A stretch of 39,112 nt of DNA from a virus, in the IMG/VR virus record IMGVR_UViG_3300009088_000003, positions 1 through 39,112 of that record; one strand, given 5' to 3'. Position numbers and translations under genes: made by a program. Shown here in pieces: positions 25,216-32,101 of the stretch (position 1 is its first letter; every line of letters starts with the position of its first letter). The notes under the pieces were generated by a model that was not told the DNA's origin, did not search any database, and saw only the letters and a list, made by a program, of their open reading frames with translations.

Positions 25216-25397
25216 TACTTGCCTCCGTTCGGCACGTGACCGAGCGTCATGCCGGGCGCATATTGCCGCACCGGCAGATGCGATTCGCGACCGCCGATCT
25301 CGAGCTTGTTCATACTGAAGCGATCGATCGGCTCTTGAGGCAAGTCGGACGACGGAATGACTTTGGTCGAATTGTAAAAAATGTTGACGTTCGACAC
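25215..25397 (-). CDS. Small paralog 3 of a tandem trio
   Basis: 60 residues from a GTG at 25397, with GGGAGG ten bases upstream. VNIFYNSTKVIPSSD is followed by LEIGGRESHLPVRQYAPGM and GHVPNGGK, nearly the same layout as the gene just upstream. The conserved GGR-SHLP and PGMT-HVPN blocks are not in a family that I can name. The trio sits between the Pro/Gly-rich protein and scaffold, so it may act in head assembly. Confidence 0.72.
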   Translation of the reverse strand: MSNVNIFYNSTKVIPSSDLPQEPIDRFSMNKLEIGGRESHLPVRQYAPGMTLGHVPNGGK

Positions 25398-25400
25398 GAC

Positions 25401-25583
25401 TTACTTACCTCCCGGTACAGTACCGGCATTCGGCACGTGGCTGATAGTCATGCCCGGCGACTTCTGCTGGGCGGGCAGATGCGACTTGCGGCCTCCAATG
25501 TCGATCTGCTCCATATCGACCCGAATAATCTGTTCATCGGAAGTCGGGATCGACTTGACCGGGTTCTGGAAAATATTGGCCAT
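25401..25583 (-). CDS. Small paralog 2 of a tandem trio
   Basis: 60 residues. AAGGAG lies seven bases before the ATG at 25583 and overlaps the stop of the previous gene (TAAGGAG). ANIFQNPVKSIPTSDEQ, then IDIGGRKSHLPAQQKSPGM and SHVPNAG, aligns with the next gene at more than half of positions. It is therefore a clear tandem duplicate. Function is unknown; a small minor capsid or assembly protein is plausible from position. It is separated by three bases from paralog 3. Confidence 0.72.
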   Translation of the reverse strand: MANIFQNPVKSIPTSDEQIIRVDMEQIDIGGRKSHLPAQQKSPGMTISHVPNAGTVPGGK

Positions 25584-25594
25584 TCCTTTACTCC

Positions 25595-25771
25595 TTAGTA
25601 ATCATGACCGCGCCGACGCGGCTGAATGTTCTCGACGGATCGATCCTGCGGCATTGCCGCGGGCAGGTAATTCTTGCGCATATCCGGCATGGTCTGCGCT
25701 ACTCGGACAATCAACGGATCGTTGCTGTTGTCGATCGGCGGCATTTCCGCTTTGGTCTCGAAAATGTTCAT
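25595..25771 (-). CDS. Small paralog 1 of a tandem trio (diverged)
   Basis: 58 residues. The ATG at 25771 overlaps the upstream stop by ATGA. MNIFETKAEMPPIDNSND matches the N-terminal NIF-N6-(I/M)P-x-(S/D) pattern of the next two genes. MPDMRKNYLPAAMPQD corresponds to the GGR-SHLP block with the Gly-Gly lost. The C-terminus (QPRRRGHDY) is basic and unlike the others. It is the most diverged of the three. Confidence 0.68.
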   Translation of the reverse strand: MNIFETKAEMPPIDNSNDPLIVRVAQTMPDMRKNYLPAAMPQDRSVENIQPRRRGHDY

Positions 25772-26175
25772 GCGGCCATCCCCGGCTGGGGAGCTGGCGG
25801 CTGGCCGCCCCCTGGCGCTCCACCGGCGCCCATCAATCGCTGCTTGAGCGCCTGCATCTGTTGATTGTTCTGAGCCATGTTGCGCTGCTGGGCCTCAATC
25901 GAATTCTTTTGCGCGGCCGGAGTCACAGAACCATTTGGCACAAACTTAACGAGAGAACTGAGAGCTTTCAAAACGGCCTGACCTGCTTCGGAACTCGCGC
26001 CCAGTTCGGGCAACGCGGCTTCCAGTTGCTTGACGATGACTCCCAGCTTCTGCATGCCGGCAGCTTCGTAGCCCTTATTCGGAGTAGCGCCCGTTGCCGA
26101 GGTTTGTCCGAAGGGGGGCTGCTGAGGCTGTCCACCAGGGGCGGCACCCGGCGCTGCAGGAGCTGGGATTGGCAT
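25768..26175 (-). CDS. Pro/Gly/Gln-rich head-region protein
   Basis: 135 residues. The N-terminal 30 residues are Pro-, Ala-, Gly- and Gln-rich (PAPAAPGAAPGGQPQQPP), as is the C-terminus (GGAPGGGQPPAPQPG). The centre is helical (MQKLGVIVKQLEAALPEL, then QQRNMAQNNQQMQALKQRL). Disordered ends around a helical core are frequent in assembly or virion-internal proteins just after the portal. It ends in ATGA overlap with the first gene of the small trio. No known domain. Confidence 0.65.
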   Translation of the reverse strand: MPIPAPAAPGAAPGGQPQQPPFGQTSATGATPNKGYEAAGMQKLGVIVKQLEAALPELGASSEAGQAVLKALSSLVKFVPNGSVTPAAQKNSIEAQQRNMAQNNQQMQALKQRLMGAGGAPGGGQPPAPQPGMAA

Positions 26176-26178
26176 GGG

Positions 26179-26223
26179 TTACTTGCGGTGCTTCCGCTTG
26201 CCCCGGCGATTGCGTTCGATCAT
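26179..26223 (-). CDS. 14-residue highly basic micro-ORF
   Basis: ATG at 26223, TAA at 26179, encoding MIERNRRGKRKHRK, with nine basic residues out of 14. A strong ribosome site (AAGGAG) lies eight bases upstream. It starts the minus-strand series after the plus-strand island and stops three bases before the next ATG, so it could be a leader peptide that couples translation or a genuine basic micro-protein. The strength of the ribosome site argues that it is translated. Confidence 0.5.
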   Translation of the reverse strand: MIERNRRGKRKHRK

Positions 26224-26254
26224 GGCTCGCTCCTTTTGAGTGGTGTGAATCGAC

Positions 26255-26268
26255 GCACGACATCGTGC
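26255..26268. promoter_or_regulatory. Perfect 14-bp palindrome in the divergent control region
   Basis: GCACGACATCGTGC: two 6-bp arms with a CA centre. It lies in the only region where plus and minus genes diverge from separate control elements. On the minus strand it falls between TTGACC (26276-26271) and a weak TCGATT (26253-26248), spaced 17 bases, so it could be an operator for the structural series. The XRE or HTH protein of the island would be a natural binder. This is inference. Confidence 0.4.
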
Positions 26269-26312
26269 TCGGTCAACCTCGTTTGGTTACAAGGAGATAG
26301 CCAGCGCCATAA

Positions 26313-26341
26313 TTGACACGGCCTACTAAATTTTGTATAGG
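26313..26341 (+). promoter_or_regulatory. Sigma70-type promoter for the plus-strand island
   Basis: TTGACA (26313-26318), a 17-base spacer, then TATAGG (26336-26341). The -35 box is perfect, the spacing ideal, and the -10 matches four of six. Transcription would begin near 26348, just before the HTH gene at 26357. It is the best promoter match I see in the window and would be read by host polymerase, so this island may be expressed early or in the prophage state. Confidence 0.65.
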
Positions 26342-26356
26342 TTCCATGGAAATTAG

Positions 26357-26590
26357 ATGAACGGCGCGTTTTTTATGGAAATAGGCAACTCGTCCCTCTC
26401 CCGGACGTGGCTCACCGCCAAGGAAGCCGCGAACTACGCCGGCGTCACCCCGCAAACCCTCTACAGTTATTTGAAATTACGAAAAGGCCGGCCGCCATTC
26501 TTCCGGCTCGCCGGCAAGACGCAAGGCAAGTTGAGATTCCCCCGCGAAGAATTCATCCAATGGGCCAACGGCTCAGCAAAACAAGGATAG
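26357..26590 (+). CDS. Excisionase/MerR-like HTH DNA-binding protein
   Basis: 77 residues. The ATG at 26357 has GGAA six bases upstream; an ATG at residue 7 has no ribosome site. TWLTAKEAANYAGVTPQTLYSYL is a winged-helix HTH of the HTH_17 (excisionase/AlpA-like) type, and KLRFPREEFIQWANG is the wing and closing helix that the family uses to hold DNA. A serine recombinase is encoded about 8 kb away, so it could be its directionality factor, or simply a repressor of the divergent genes. It is first gene after a strong promoter. Confidence 0.78.
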   Translation: MNGAFFMEIGNSSLSRTWLTAKEAANYAGVTPQTLYSYLKLRKGRPPFFRLAGKTQGKLRFPREEFIQWANGSAKQG

Positions 26591-26594
26591 CTTG

Positions 26595-26954
26595 ATGTAC
26601 AGCCTCTCGATTCACTTCGGCTCAAACGCCATTGTCTGGGCACTACTGTTTAAAGAAGAAACAAACGCAGGAACAGTTTACAACGCCTATGTCGATTTCA
26701 AACTAACGACAGGAAGCGATGAAAACGGAATCCTAATTGGCCGCGACGACTTCGGCCAATCCTTCGCTATTCCGATGAACGAAATCAGTGGCATCCTGCT
26801 CGAAGACCTCGATCAGATCGAAGAAGCCCGCATCCAACGCAGTCTCGCCGACGAGCGCTGCAAAGCGAAGTTCATGGCGAGAGCGAAATCCGATCCAACC
26901 ATCCGACAAGCGATGGGACAAGGGCCGGGAATCGTCTCGCCGTTTCCTCGCTAA
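26595..26954 (+). CDS. Small phage protein, unknown
   Basis: 119 residues from the ATG at 26595, with AAGGA seven bases upstream and four bases after the HTH gene's stop. The N-terminal part (IVWALLFKEETNAGTVYNAY) is beta-rich, the centre has DFGQSFAIPMNEISGILLEDLDQIEEARI, and the C-terminus is charged helix with DPTIRQAMG. I have seen similar FGQSxxI...GxxLEDL proteins in podoviruses, without known function. It shares the plus-strand promoter with the HTH gene. Confidence 0.65.
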   Translation: MYSLSIHFGSNAIVWALLFKEETNAGTVYNAYVDFKLTTGSDENGILIGRDDFGQSFAIPMNEISGILLEDLDQIEEARIQRSLADERCKAKFMARAKSDPTIRQAMGQGPGIVSPFPR

Positions 26955-26959
26955 ATATA

Positions 26960-27058
26960 ATGGCTACCGTCGTTAAGAACATGCTCGATTGGTTCGTCCG
27001 TTACGGACCAAGATGCTACTGGAACCAAGGATCATCTACCCGCGAATACAACCACTAA
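26960..27058 (+). CDS. 32-codon ORF following the island genes
   Basis: ATG at 26960, TAA at 27058: it begins MATVVKNMLDWFVRYGP and ends with a polar tail in Asn-His. It follows the 119-residue gene by five bases but has no clear ribosome site. Its stop lies inside the first copy of the portal-end repeat, so its 3' end may have been created by that recombination. Low-confidence gene. Confidence 0.3.
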   Translation: MATVVKNMLDWFVRYGPRCYWNQGSSTREYNH

Positions 27059-27087
27059 TGCTTCCCCATGTGACAGCATTTTCTCGA
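27049..27087. repeat. Direct repeat copy A (relic of portal 3' end)
   Basis: 39 bp that match 27431-27468 at 35 positions (three substitutions, one 1-bp insertion). Read on the minus strand it corresponds to the last codons of the portal gene (EKMLSHG). The inserted base shifts the frame. Two of the three substitutions are synonymous in the portal frame and the third lies just past the stop, so copy A looks like the end of a related phage's portal gene rather than a random duplicate. Confidence 0.8.
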
Positions 27088-27189
27088 ATGGATAGCGCAA
27101 GTGCCCCTAGAAACATTCCTATTTTTTGGAATCTACGCCGTCCTTGTGTGTTTTTTCCTGCGCTGGGTTTTCAGTCATTGAAAAGGTCA

Positions 27190-27426
27190 ATGATGACGCT
27201 ATTTGCTAACTATATTAGGGAAGCTAGAGAGGACAAAGGCCTGTCTCTTACCGAAGCGGCCGAACTAATCGGATGCACAAAATCATATTTGTGGGACTTG
27301 GAACATGCGCGCGCAAAAAATCCTACGATTACAATTTTAGTGGGTATTACAAAAGCGCTAGATCTTTACCTAGACGATCTGGCGCTGGCTGCGGCTGCTT
27401 CAATCGCCTCACCCAAACGCTCTTGA
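27190..27426 (+). CDS. XRE-family HTH regulator
   Basis: 78 residues. Two adjacent ATG codons (27190 and 27193) follow AAAGG; either could be used. FANYIREAREDKGLSLTEAAELIG is followed by TKSYLWDLEHARAKNPTITILVGITKALDL, a clear Cro/C1-type HTH. The Ala-rich tail is short. The gene lies on the plus strand between two direct-repeat copies of the portal gene end and points toward the portal gene, ending 10 bp before it. It may regulate the island or act as a moron repressor. Longer upstream in-frame sequence does not look like protein. Confidence 0.8.
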   Translation: MMTLFANYIREAREDKGLSLTEAAELIGCTKSYLWDLEHARAKNPTITILVGITKALDLYLDDLALAAAASIASPKRS

Positions 27427-27430
27427 TCGC

Positions 27431-27468
27431 CAACCGCTAATGCTTCCCATGCGACAGCATCTTCTCGA
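27431..27468. repeat. Direct repeat copy B (functional portal 3' end)
   Basis: 38 bp including the last codons and stop of the portal gene, matching copy A at 27049-27087. The two copies bracket 343 bp that hold the XRE gene, giving the look of a cassette inserted by recombination at the portal gene end. Confidence 0.8.
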
Positions 27469-29149
27469 TCGCCTTGTCCTTGCCCTCGGGTGACAAGACG
27501 CCGAGAAGTTGCTTCTGCATCTCCGACCCCGCCTTCTTCCGCTCCCTGAGCGAGGCCTTGGCGCTCTCCTTGTTGGGTAGCGGGAGATTGTCGATCGCAT
27601 ACTCACCATCGACATCGCCGGTCTTACGCAGCGCAAAGATCAACTGTTGCGCTTCATCGGCAAAGATCGGGCTCGACGAATGACTGTCAACAGTCACGCG
27701 CCAATCTTCCGGCAAGTCGGTTAGCATGAACCCGGTTTCTTCCATCTTCTCCGGGTCGGTCCAGAACTTCCGGTCCTCCTTGGCTTCCATCATCGTCGTG
27801 GTGAGGTCGGCGCACACCGCACAGGTCCGCTCCATCAACAATGCGCGATCGCGCAACGTCGGCGAAGCCGTTTTCATCAGCGTATTGGCGTGACTGCCGG
27901 CCCGCACGCCCTGCTCCCCCTTGCCCTGCATGATCTCGGGGAAACTGCCGAGGGTGTTGATCATCTCGAGCATGAACTTGATCGCCGGCAGTAGTTCCGG
28001 AGGGAATTTCGGGGTCAAATCCTCAGCACCGCCACCCTGGCCCATGTTCATATAGCCGGATAGTCGGAATTGGGCGTAAGCCTCATCAGTGATGGTATTG
28101 TCGCCCTTGAAAGCAATGATTTTGTCAATCTGCAAGCCAATCAACCGCTTCATGTCCTCGCACCACTGTGCCAGCAGGCCCTGCGGCTCAATCAAATCCA
28201 CCAACTCACTGCGCCCCCAGAACCAATTGGTCACCGGGTTCGGCTGAATCAGTCGGTACGGCTGCAATCGACTTTTCTCGATCAGCAAATTCGACAATTT
28301 AAATCGCGACAGCAGGATATCCGGATGAACCATCTGGATGACGGCGTAATCATCCTCCCCCTTGATCCACAACTCGTGCATCTGCACGGTCGGGGCGCCG
28401 TCGGTCGGTCCCATCACTCCGTAATTCGGGTCGTTACCGAGCTGTACGATGCCGCCAGGTCTCGGACGCGTGGCACCGGAGATACCGGTGTCCAGTTGGG
28501 AGGTCGACAGCACCTGATGAAAGAAACTATCCGGCCCGTCACCGCCTTGACCCTTGCTGGAATGGGTCATGACTTGCTCATACAGCTTTTTCGCATCCGG
28601 GAAATTCCAGATGCGCTGCCATACCTCGGGCCCGGTTAGCGTCGAGGTCTCACACAGTACCTCTTGGTTCTCGATATCGTTCTCGCCTTCACGGTAAACG
28701 CCGAAATTCCACGGCATCACCAGTTTTTTCTCGTAAGAAATCCGTTCCGGACCGTCCTTCTTGGGCCACTGTTTCAGCAGCGAACCGCCGTATTTAAGAC
28801 CCTCGAACACGCCGCGTGCGAACAACATATCAGTCGACGTCTTCTCCCACTGTCGGGTAAGATGCTTGGCAACAACCTCGCCACGCTTGATTATGTTGGG
28901 TGGATAAGCGTTGTCAAAATCAATTGCGAACTTCAACTCGATCGGCGAGAACAGGTGCGATGCCGTCCGTTCAAGATGCGTGCTCATCATATTGATGAGC
29001 GCCTTGCTGCCGTCGTACTTCCCGGTCTCGGCGATCTGATTCAGCATCCGGTAATAGGCGGCCCGCATGCCTTGACTGACCCGACAAACCTCGATCAACT
29101 CATTCGCAAAGGGGACGAGCTCGTTCTTGCCTGTCGGGATCGTGATCAT
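27437..29149 (-). CDS. Portal protein
   Basis: 570 residues, overlapping the zinc-ribbon gene by ATGA. It has the head-to-tail connector pattern of podoviruses: a helical N-terminus (AYYRMLNQIAETGKYDG), a long central region with NFGVYREGENDIEN and LYEQV, a WIKGEDDYAVIQMVHPDIL clip or wing part, then RSELVDLIEPQGLLAQWCED and a C-terminal crown with LGSFPEIMQGKGEQGVRAG. That last block matches portals of short-tailed phages. Twelve copies form the DNA gate bound by the terminase, encoded two genes upstream. Its 3' end is duplicated downstream. Confidence 0.85.
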   Translation of the reverse strand: MITIPTGKNELVPFANELIEVCRVSQGMRAAYYRMLNQIAETGKYDGSKALINMMSTHLERTASHLFSPIELKFAIDFDNAYPPNIIKRGEVVAKHLTRQWEKTSTDMLFARGVFEGLKYGGSLLKQWPKKDGPERISYEKKLVMPWNFGVYREGENDIENQEVLCETSTLTGPEVWQRIWNFPDAKKLYEQVMTHSSKGQGGDGPDSFFHQVLSTSQLDTGISGATRPRPGGIVQLGNDPNYGVMGPTDGAPTVQMHELWIKGEDDYAVIQMVHPDILLSRFKLSNLLIEKSRLQPYRLIQPNPVTNWFWGRSELVDLIEPQGLLAQWCEDMKRLIGLQIDKIIAFKGDNTITDEAYAQFRLSGYMNMGQGGGAEDLTPKFPPELLPAIKFMLEMINTLGSFPEIMQGKGEQGVRAGSHANTLMKTASPTLRDRALLMERTCAVCADLTTTMMEAKEDRKFWTDPEKMEETGFMLTDLPEDWRVTVDSHSSSPIFADEAQQLIFALRKTGDVDGEYAIDNLPLPNKESAKASLRERKKAGSEMQKQLLGVLSPEGKDKAIEKMLSHGKH

Positions 29150-29688
29150 ACTGGCGACCTGTAATTCGGATTATCGCTGATCTGCAGGGGAAGTGGCGCT
29201 TGTCCAACCGGCGGCAGAAGACGCTGCATGCGGTTGCGCTCGCGCAAGCCGGCGTAAGGAGCGTCTCCGGTATGCGCGTTGGCGGCGCGCGCCTGAGCGT
29301 CAGCGGTATGCCCAAACCCGACAGGCATGCCCTGGCGCTGCATAGCATCCATGTGCTGGGTGACGGGATTTACGACGTCCTTGGTGGCGAACTGGGTGTC
29401 GTTGCGATCATTCAGGTCAGTGATCTTGAGGCCGTTCATTTCGCTAACAGGGACGCCGGCCATCGCCGCGGCCATCTCGGCGCGCTGTTCCGAACCATCC
29501 ATAATGTCACGCGCCACCTTGTCGTTATTCTTCGACTTCTGGCTGAGGAAGGCCGGACACACAATGTCATCGTCGGCGCGACGATTGTTGATATCTTCGT
29601 CGCATAAAACGCAACGGTCAGGCCAACCTTCGGTGACATCGTACTTGAATTTACCGCGGCATTTTGGGCACTTTAAAACAACAGCCAT
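29146..29688 (-). CDS. Zinc-ribbon protein between terminase and portal
   Basis: 180 residues. The ATG at 29688 has GGAG six bases upstream, and the gene starts one base after the terminase stop. Residues 7-29 (LKCPKCRGKF, then DRCVLCDED) form a zinc ribbon. The remainder is polar, with DIMDGSEQRAEMAAAMAGVPVSEMNG and Pro/Asn-rich ends. Such a protein between terminase and portal is frequent in podoviruses of Alphaproteobacteria. A packaging or portal-associated role is inferred from position. Confidence 0.7.
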   Translation of the reverse strand: MAVVLKCPKCRGKFKYDVTEGWPDRCVLCDEDINNRRADDDIVCPAFLSQKSKNNDKVARDIMDGSEQRAEMAAAMAGVPVSEMNGLKITDLNDRNDTQFATKDVVNPVTQHMDAMQRQGMPVGFGHTADAQARAANAHTGDAPYAGLRERNRMQRLLPPVGQAPLPLQISDNPNYRSPV

Positions 29689-29689
29689 A

Positions 29690-31600
29690 TCATCTCCGTC
29701 CGTACCGCCACGCCGCCTTCATCGCCAACCGCTGCTGGTCCAGCCGCGACTTCTGCTTCTGTCCCATGAACGCCGACATCATGTTCTGATTGAACAAGGC
29801 CGTCTGGTCAACCACGCTGCGCTGCTTCTTTACCGCCTCGGCCTCCCTGGTCCGCCGCTGAATGATCAGGTTGCGTCGGATCTTGGTGTCCCAGTAGTGC
29901 ACAGCCATAGCGGCAGCGATCACCCGGTCATCCTTCAGATTGCCCTCGGCCGCGATCGAATCCCCATCCCGGGCGATCGTCTTCATTTCCTCGATCAAGT
30001 CGTGCGATCGCACCCGCAACTGGGCGTTACTGACCACGCCACGCAATTCCTCAAGAATCATCACCTTGGTCTGCGTCGACATCTTCCAATGCCACGCCGA
30101 CCCCCCACCGTTCAGCGAGTCCGGCCGGGCATAAATGAACTGCTTGACGTTGCGAAATATATTCTTGATGCCCTGTTCCTCAAGCGGCGCGTAACCATTC
30201 TCAATCTGGAACTTTAAGGACTTCAATTCCTGCAGGACGGCACCGCCGGGGCCGTTGATCTCGAGGATGTAAAAAACCTCGGACATCGGCTCGTTACCGT
30301 ACCACGCCATGATCCCAGCCATCACCCATGCTAGATGCTTGGTCGAAATCATCGAGTAGGCGTACTCAGCAACCTGGTCCACGCCATCGGCGTAGCATCG
30401 TAGCACCTGCAGGGAAGACCGGTCGTTGTGCTCGTTCTCACCGAAGGCTGGGTCCGCACTTAGAACGTAGACCGCCTCAGGAGATGGCTGCTCCCATACT
30501 TTCAGCTCGATGTTGCGAGTGTTCTCGGCCTTGTAGACCTTCATGTCCGAGAACTCCGTACCGGGCAAAAACATGTACGGCACGAATTTGCGGCTGACCC
30601 ACTTATCGGTCTGCTCCTTTAGCTTCTCACCAGCAAAGAACACGCTACCGGTCTGTTGGAATGCCTCGTCCTCGGTCCACGGATCTTCCTGCTTTTGCAA
30701 GGAATTGCCTTCGAAACCAGCATCGACGTCACCATCATCGCGCGCCGCAGGATCGACCAGCCGACGGTACCACGCCAATTGCTCTTGGCTGACGTCGAAG
30801 TCGTAGAGGCGCTTGACCTCGTTGATCTTGTACTGCTCATCCTTGGTCGGCGGTTGCTCGCCATAAAGTATCCAGTCGGGGGTGCCTCGCTCAATCAACT
30901 GACCGTCATGAGCCCACCAGCCAATGAAAATACAGACGCAGTGAGCGGTGTCCTCTCGAGCATGCCTCCAGCTTACTTCCCAGCTGTTGTACCCGCGAGC
31001 GGTAGACTCGCGAATATAAAGTCGATCGGGGTTGGAATCCGACAGCGATCGGTTGAAGGAAATCAAACCTTCCTCGTTATCGTAGGAGCACAGTTCGGAC
31101 AGGTGCGCCATCGACAAGCCAGCCGACCGGCCGAGAGTGCCAGAAGTTTTAGTCTTCTTAACGCCAGCCGACTTGAACAGGATTTTCGAATTATTAGCGA
31201 GAGTAAGCCCGTCCCGGTTATCTTTCTTAATCGCCGGAAATTTCAACCGTTCCGGAAGATCGCCAACCATGGTCACGAGCTCATCTCGCGCCAGGTTCTT
31301 ATTCTCATTGGAATCAAATACTAACGCACCCGACAAACCCTTGTGAATTCCAAGGTAGAAAGTGGAAAGGGCGCGGGCGATTGTGGTGATACCGAGCTGT
31401 CGGGACTTGAGACAATAAATGTCGTGCTTGTCTTCCTCCAAGCCGTCGAGAGTCTTGGTAATGAAGTGCCGCTGACCCCAGTAAAGGTTATCTCCGAGGG
31501 AAACGAATCCGAGGTTCTTTGAGTTGATTCGGCATTGGGACAAAAAGGCATAAAATGCTTCCTCGAACGCAACCCGCTTCTGGTGGGACCAGCCTGCCAT
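29690..31600 (-). CDS. terL: Terminase large subunit
   Basis: 636 residues. Walker A is CLKSRQLGITT (63-73), Walker B with catalytic Glu is LSMAHLSE (162-169, Glu169), and the coupling region is near STARGYNSW. The nuclease half has VLSADPAFGENEHND (Asp383 is a probable metal ligand) and a later EDPWTEDEAFQQTG block precedes it. It is an ATP-driven motor that packages DNA through the portal and cuts it. It is transcribed away from the plus-strand 68-residue gene. No small subunit is recognisable in the window; the small genes just upstream are KTSC and an 83-residue protein. The long C-terminal tail (about 560-636) is basic. Confidence 0.9.
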   Translation of the reverse strand: MAGWSHQKRVAFEEAFYAFLSQCRINSKNLGFVSLGDNLYWGQRHFITKTLDGLEEDKHDIYCLKSRQLGITTIARALSTFYLGIHKGLSGALVFDSNENKNLARDELVTMVGDLPERLKFPAIKKDNRDGLTLANNSKILFKSAGVKKTKTSGTLGRSAGLSMAHLSELCSYDNEEGLISFNRSLSDSNPDRLYIRESTARGYNSWEVSWRHAREDTAHCVCIFIGWWAHDGQLIERGTPDWILYGEQPPTKDEQYKINEVKRLYDFDVSQEQLAWYRRLVDPAARDDGDVDAGFEGNSLQKQEDPWTEDEAFQQTGSVFFAGEKLKEQTDKWVSRKFVPYMFLPGTEFSDMKVYKAENTRNIELKVWEQPSPEAVYVLSADPAFGENEHNDRSSLQVLRCYADGVDQVAEYAYSMISTKHLAWVMAGIMAWYGNEPMSEVFYILEINGPGGAVLQELKSLKFQIENGYAPLEEQGIKNIFRNVKQFIYARPDSLNGGGSAWHWKMSTQTKVMILEELRGVVSNAQLRVRSHDLIEEMKTIARDGDSIAAEGNLKDDRVIAAAMAVHYWDTKIRRNLIIQRRTREAEAVKKQRSVVDQTALFNQNMMSAFMGQKQKSRLDQQRLAMKAAWRYGRR

Positions 31601-31634
31601 GGAACTTTATAGCCTCGGAACACTTGAAGTTCCA
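31600..31634. repeat. 8-bp inverted repeat between divergent genes
   Basis: TGGAACTT (31600-31607) and AAGTTCCA (31627-31634) flank 19 bases, with an additional GGAAC inside at 31617-31621. It lies between terL (minus) and the membrane-protein gene (plus), overlapping the terL start. It could be an operator or an RNA hairpin that limits terL translation, whose ribosome site is weak. Confidence 0.4.
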
Positions 31635-31646
31635 CAGGAGGCTACC

Positions 31647-31853
31647 ATGCCTGACCTCATAATCCAGCTTATTATCATAATGTTGGTGTGCGGCTTCATC
31701 TATTGGGTGTGGCTGAAACTAGCCCCGCTGATGCCGATCGCCGAACCCTTCGCCAGTATCATCAACGTGTTGGTGGTGATTCTGATCGGTGCAATCGTGC
31801 TGTTCTATGCGATCATTCCGCTGCTGCATCAGCTTGCACATCTGCGATTCTAA
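31647..31853 (+). CDS. Two-helix membrane protein, holin candidate (plus strand)
   Basis: 68 residues. The ATG at 31647 has a perfect AGGAGG six bases upstream; a longer in-frame start at 31599 lacks one. Two hydrophobic segments (LIIQLIIIMLVCGFIYWVWL and the INVLVVILIGAIVLFYAIIP region) are separated by LAPLMPIAEPF. It resembles small two-helix membrane proteins found singly in many proteobacterial phages, often proposed as holins. It faces against the surrounding genes, and its stop overlaps the converging 83-residue gene by four bases. Lysis or membrane-stress role is inferred. Confidence 0.6.
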   Translation: MPDLIIQLIIIMLVCGFIYWVWLKLAPLMPIAEPFASIINVLVVILIGAIVLFYAIIPLLHQLAHLRF

Positions 31854-32101
31854 CGACCAAACCCCTGCCGATTACGCGGATCCAGCGACTGCATGGCAAC
31901 GTCGGCCAACGTCTTGACCGCAGCCCAGAAAATAGACGGCTCATCCTGATTGAGCATTAAGGAGCTGAAAGGATCCCCTCCAGGCGGCACCATCAGGAAG
32001 GCGCCGCCAAATGTCGCGTCCTTATTCATCCGTATCTGGGCAGCCATCTGCTCGAACAAAAGGGCGCGGACTTCACTGGGACCGGGTTGGTCGTCAGACA
32101 T
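31850..32101 (-). CDS. Small phage protein, unknown
   Basis: 83 residues from the ATG at 32101, overlapping the KTSC gene by 8 bp. It contains EVRALLFEQMAAQIRMNKDATFGGAFLMVPPGGDPFSSLML and then an amphipathic FWAAVKTLADVAMQSLD. Helical proteins of this size preceding terL could be small terminase subunits, but there is no HTH that I can see. The stop region converges with the membrane-protein gene. Unknown function. Confidence 0.65.
   Translation of the reverse strand: MSDDQPGPSEVRALLFEQMAAQIRMNKDATFGGAFLMVPPGGDPFSSLMLNQDEPSIFWAAVKTLADVAMQSLDPRNRQGFGR

Noticed and set aside
25602-25823. 73-residue minus-strand reading frame
   Set aside because: It overlaps the 58-residue paralog in another frame. 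Only the latter matches the neighbouring small genes and has the ATGA junction.
27113-27132. ATTCC...GGAAT inverted repeat before the XRE gene as operator
   Set aside because: The arms are only 5 bp with an 8-base T-rich loop and no second copy was found. It is too weak to call.
27101-27181. 26-residue hydrophobic ORF starting at GTG
   Set aside because: It looks like a membrane helix (FLFFGIYAVLVCFFLRW) and has a GGATAG upstream, but it is very short and starts next to a repeat junction. Chance cannot be excluded.
26989-27190. N-terminal extension of the XRE gene
   Set aside because: The extra 67 codons run through the portal-end repeat and do not look like protein. A ribosome site lies just before the double ATG at 27190.
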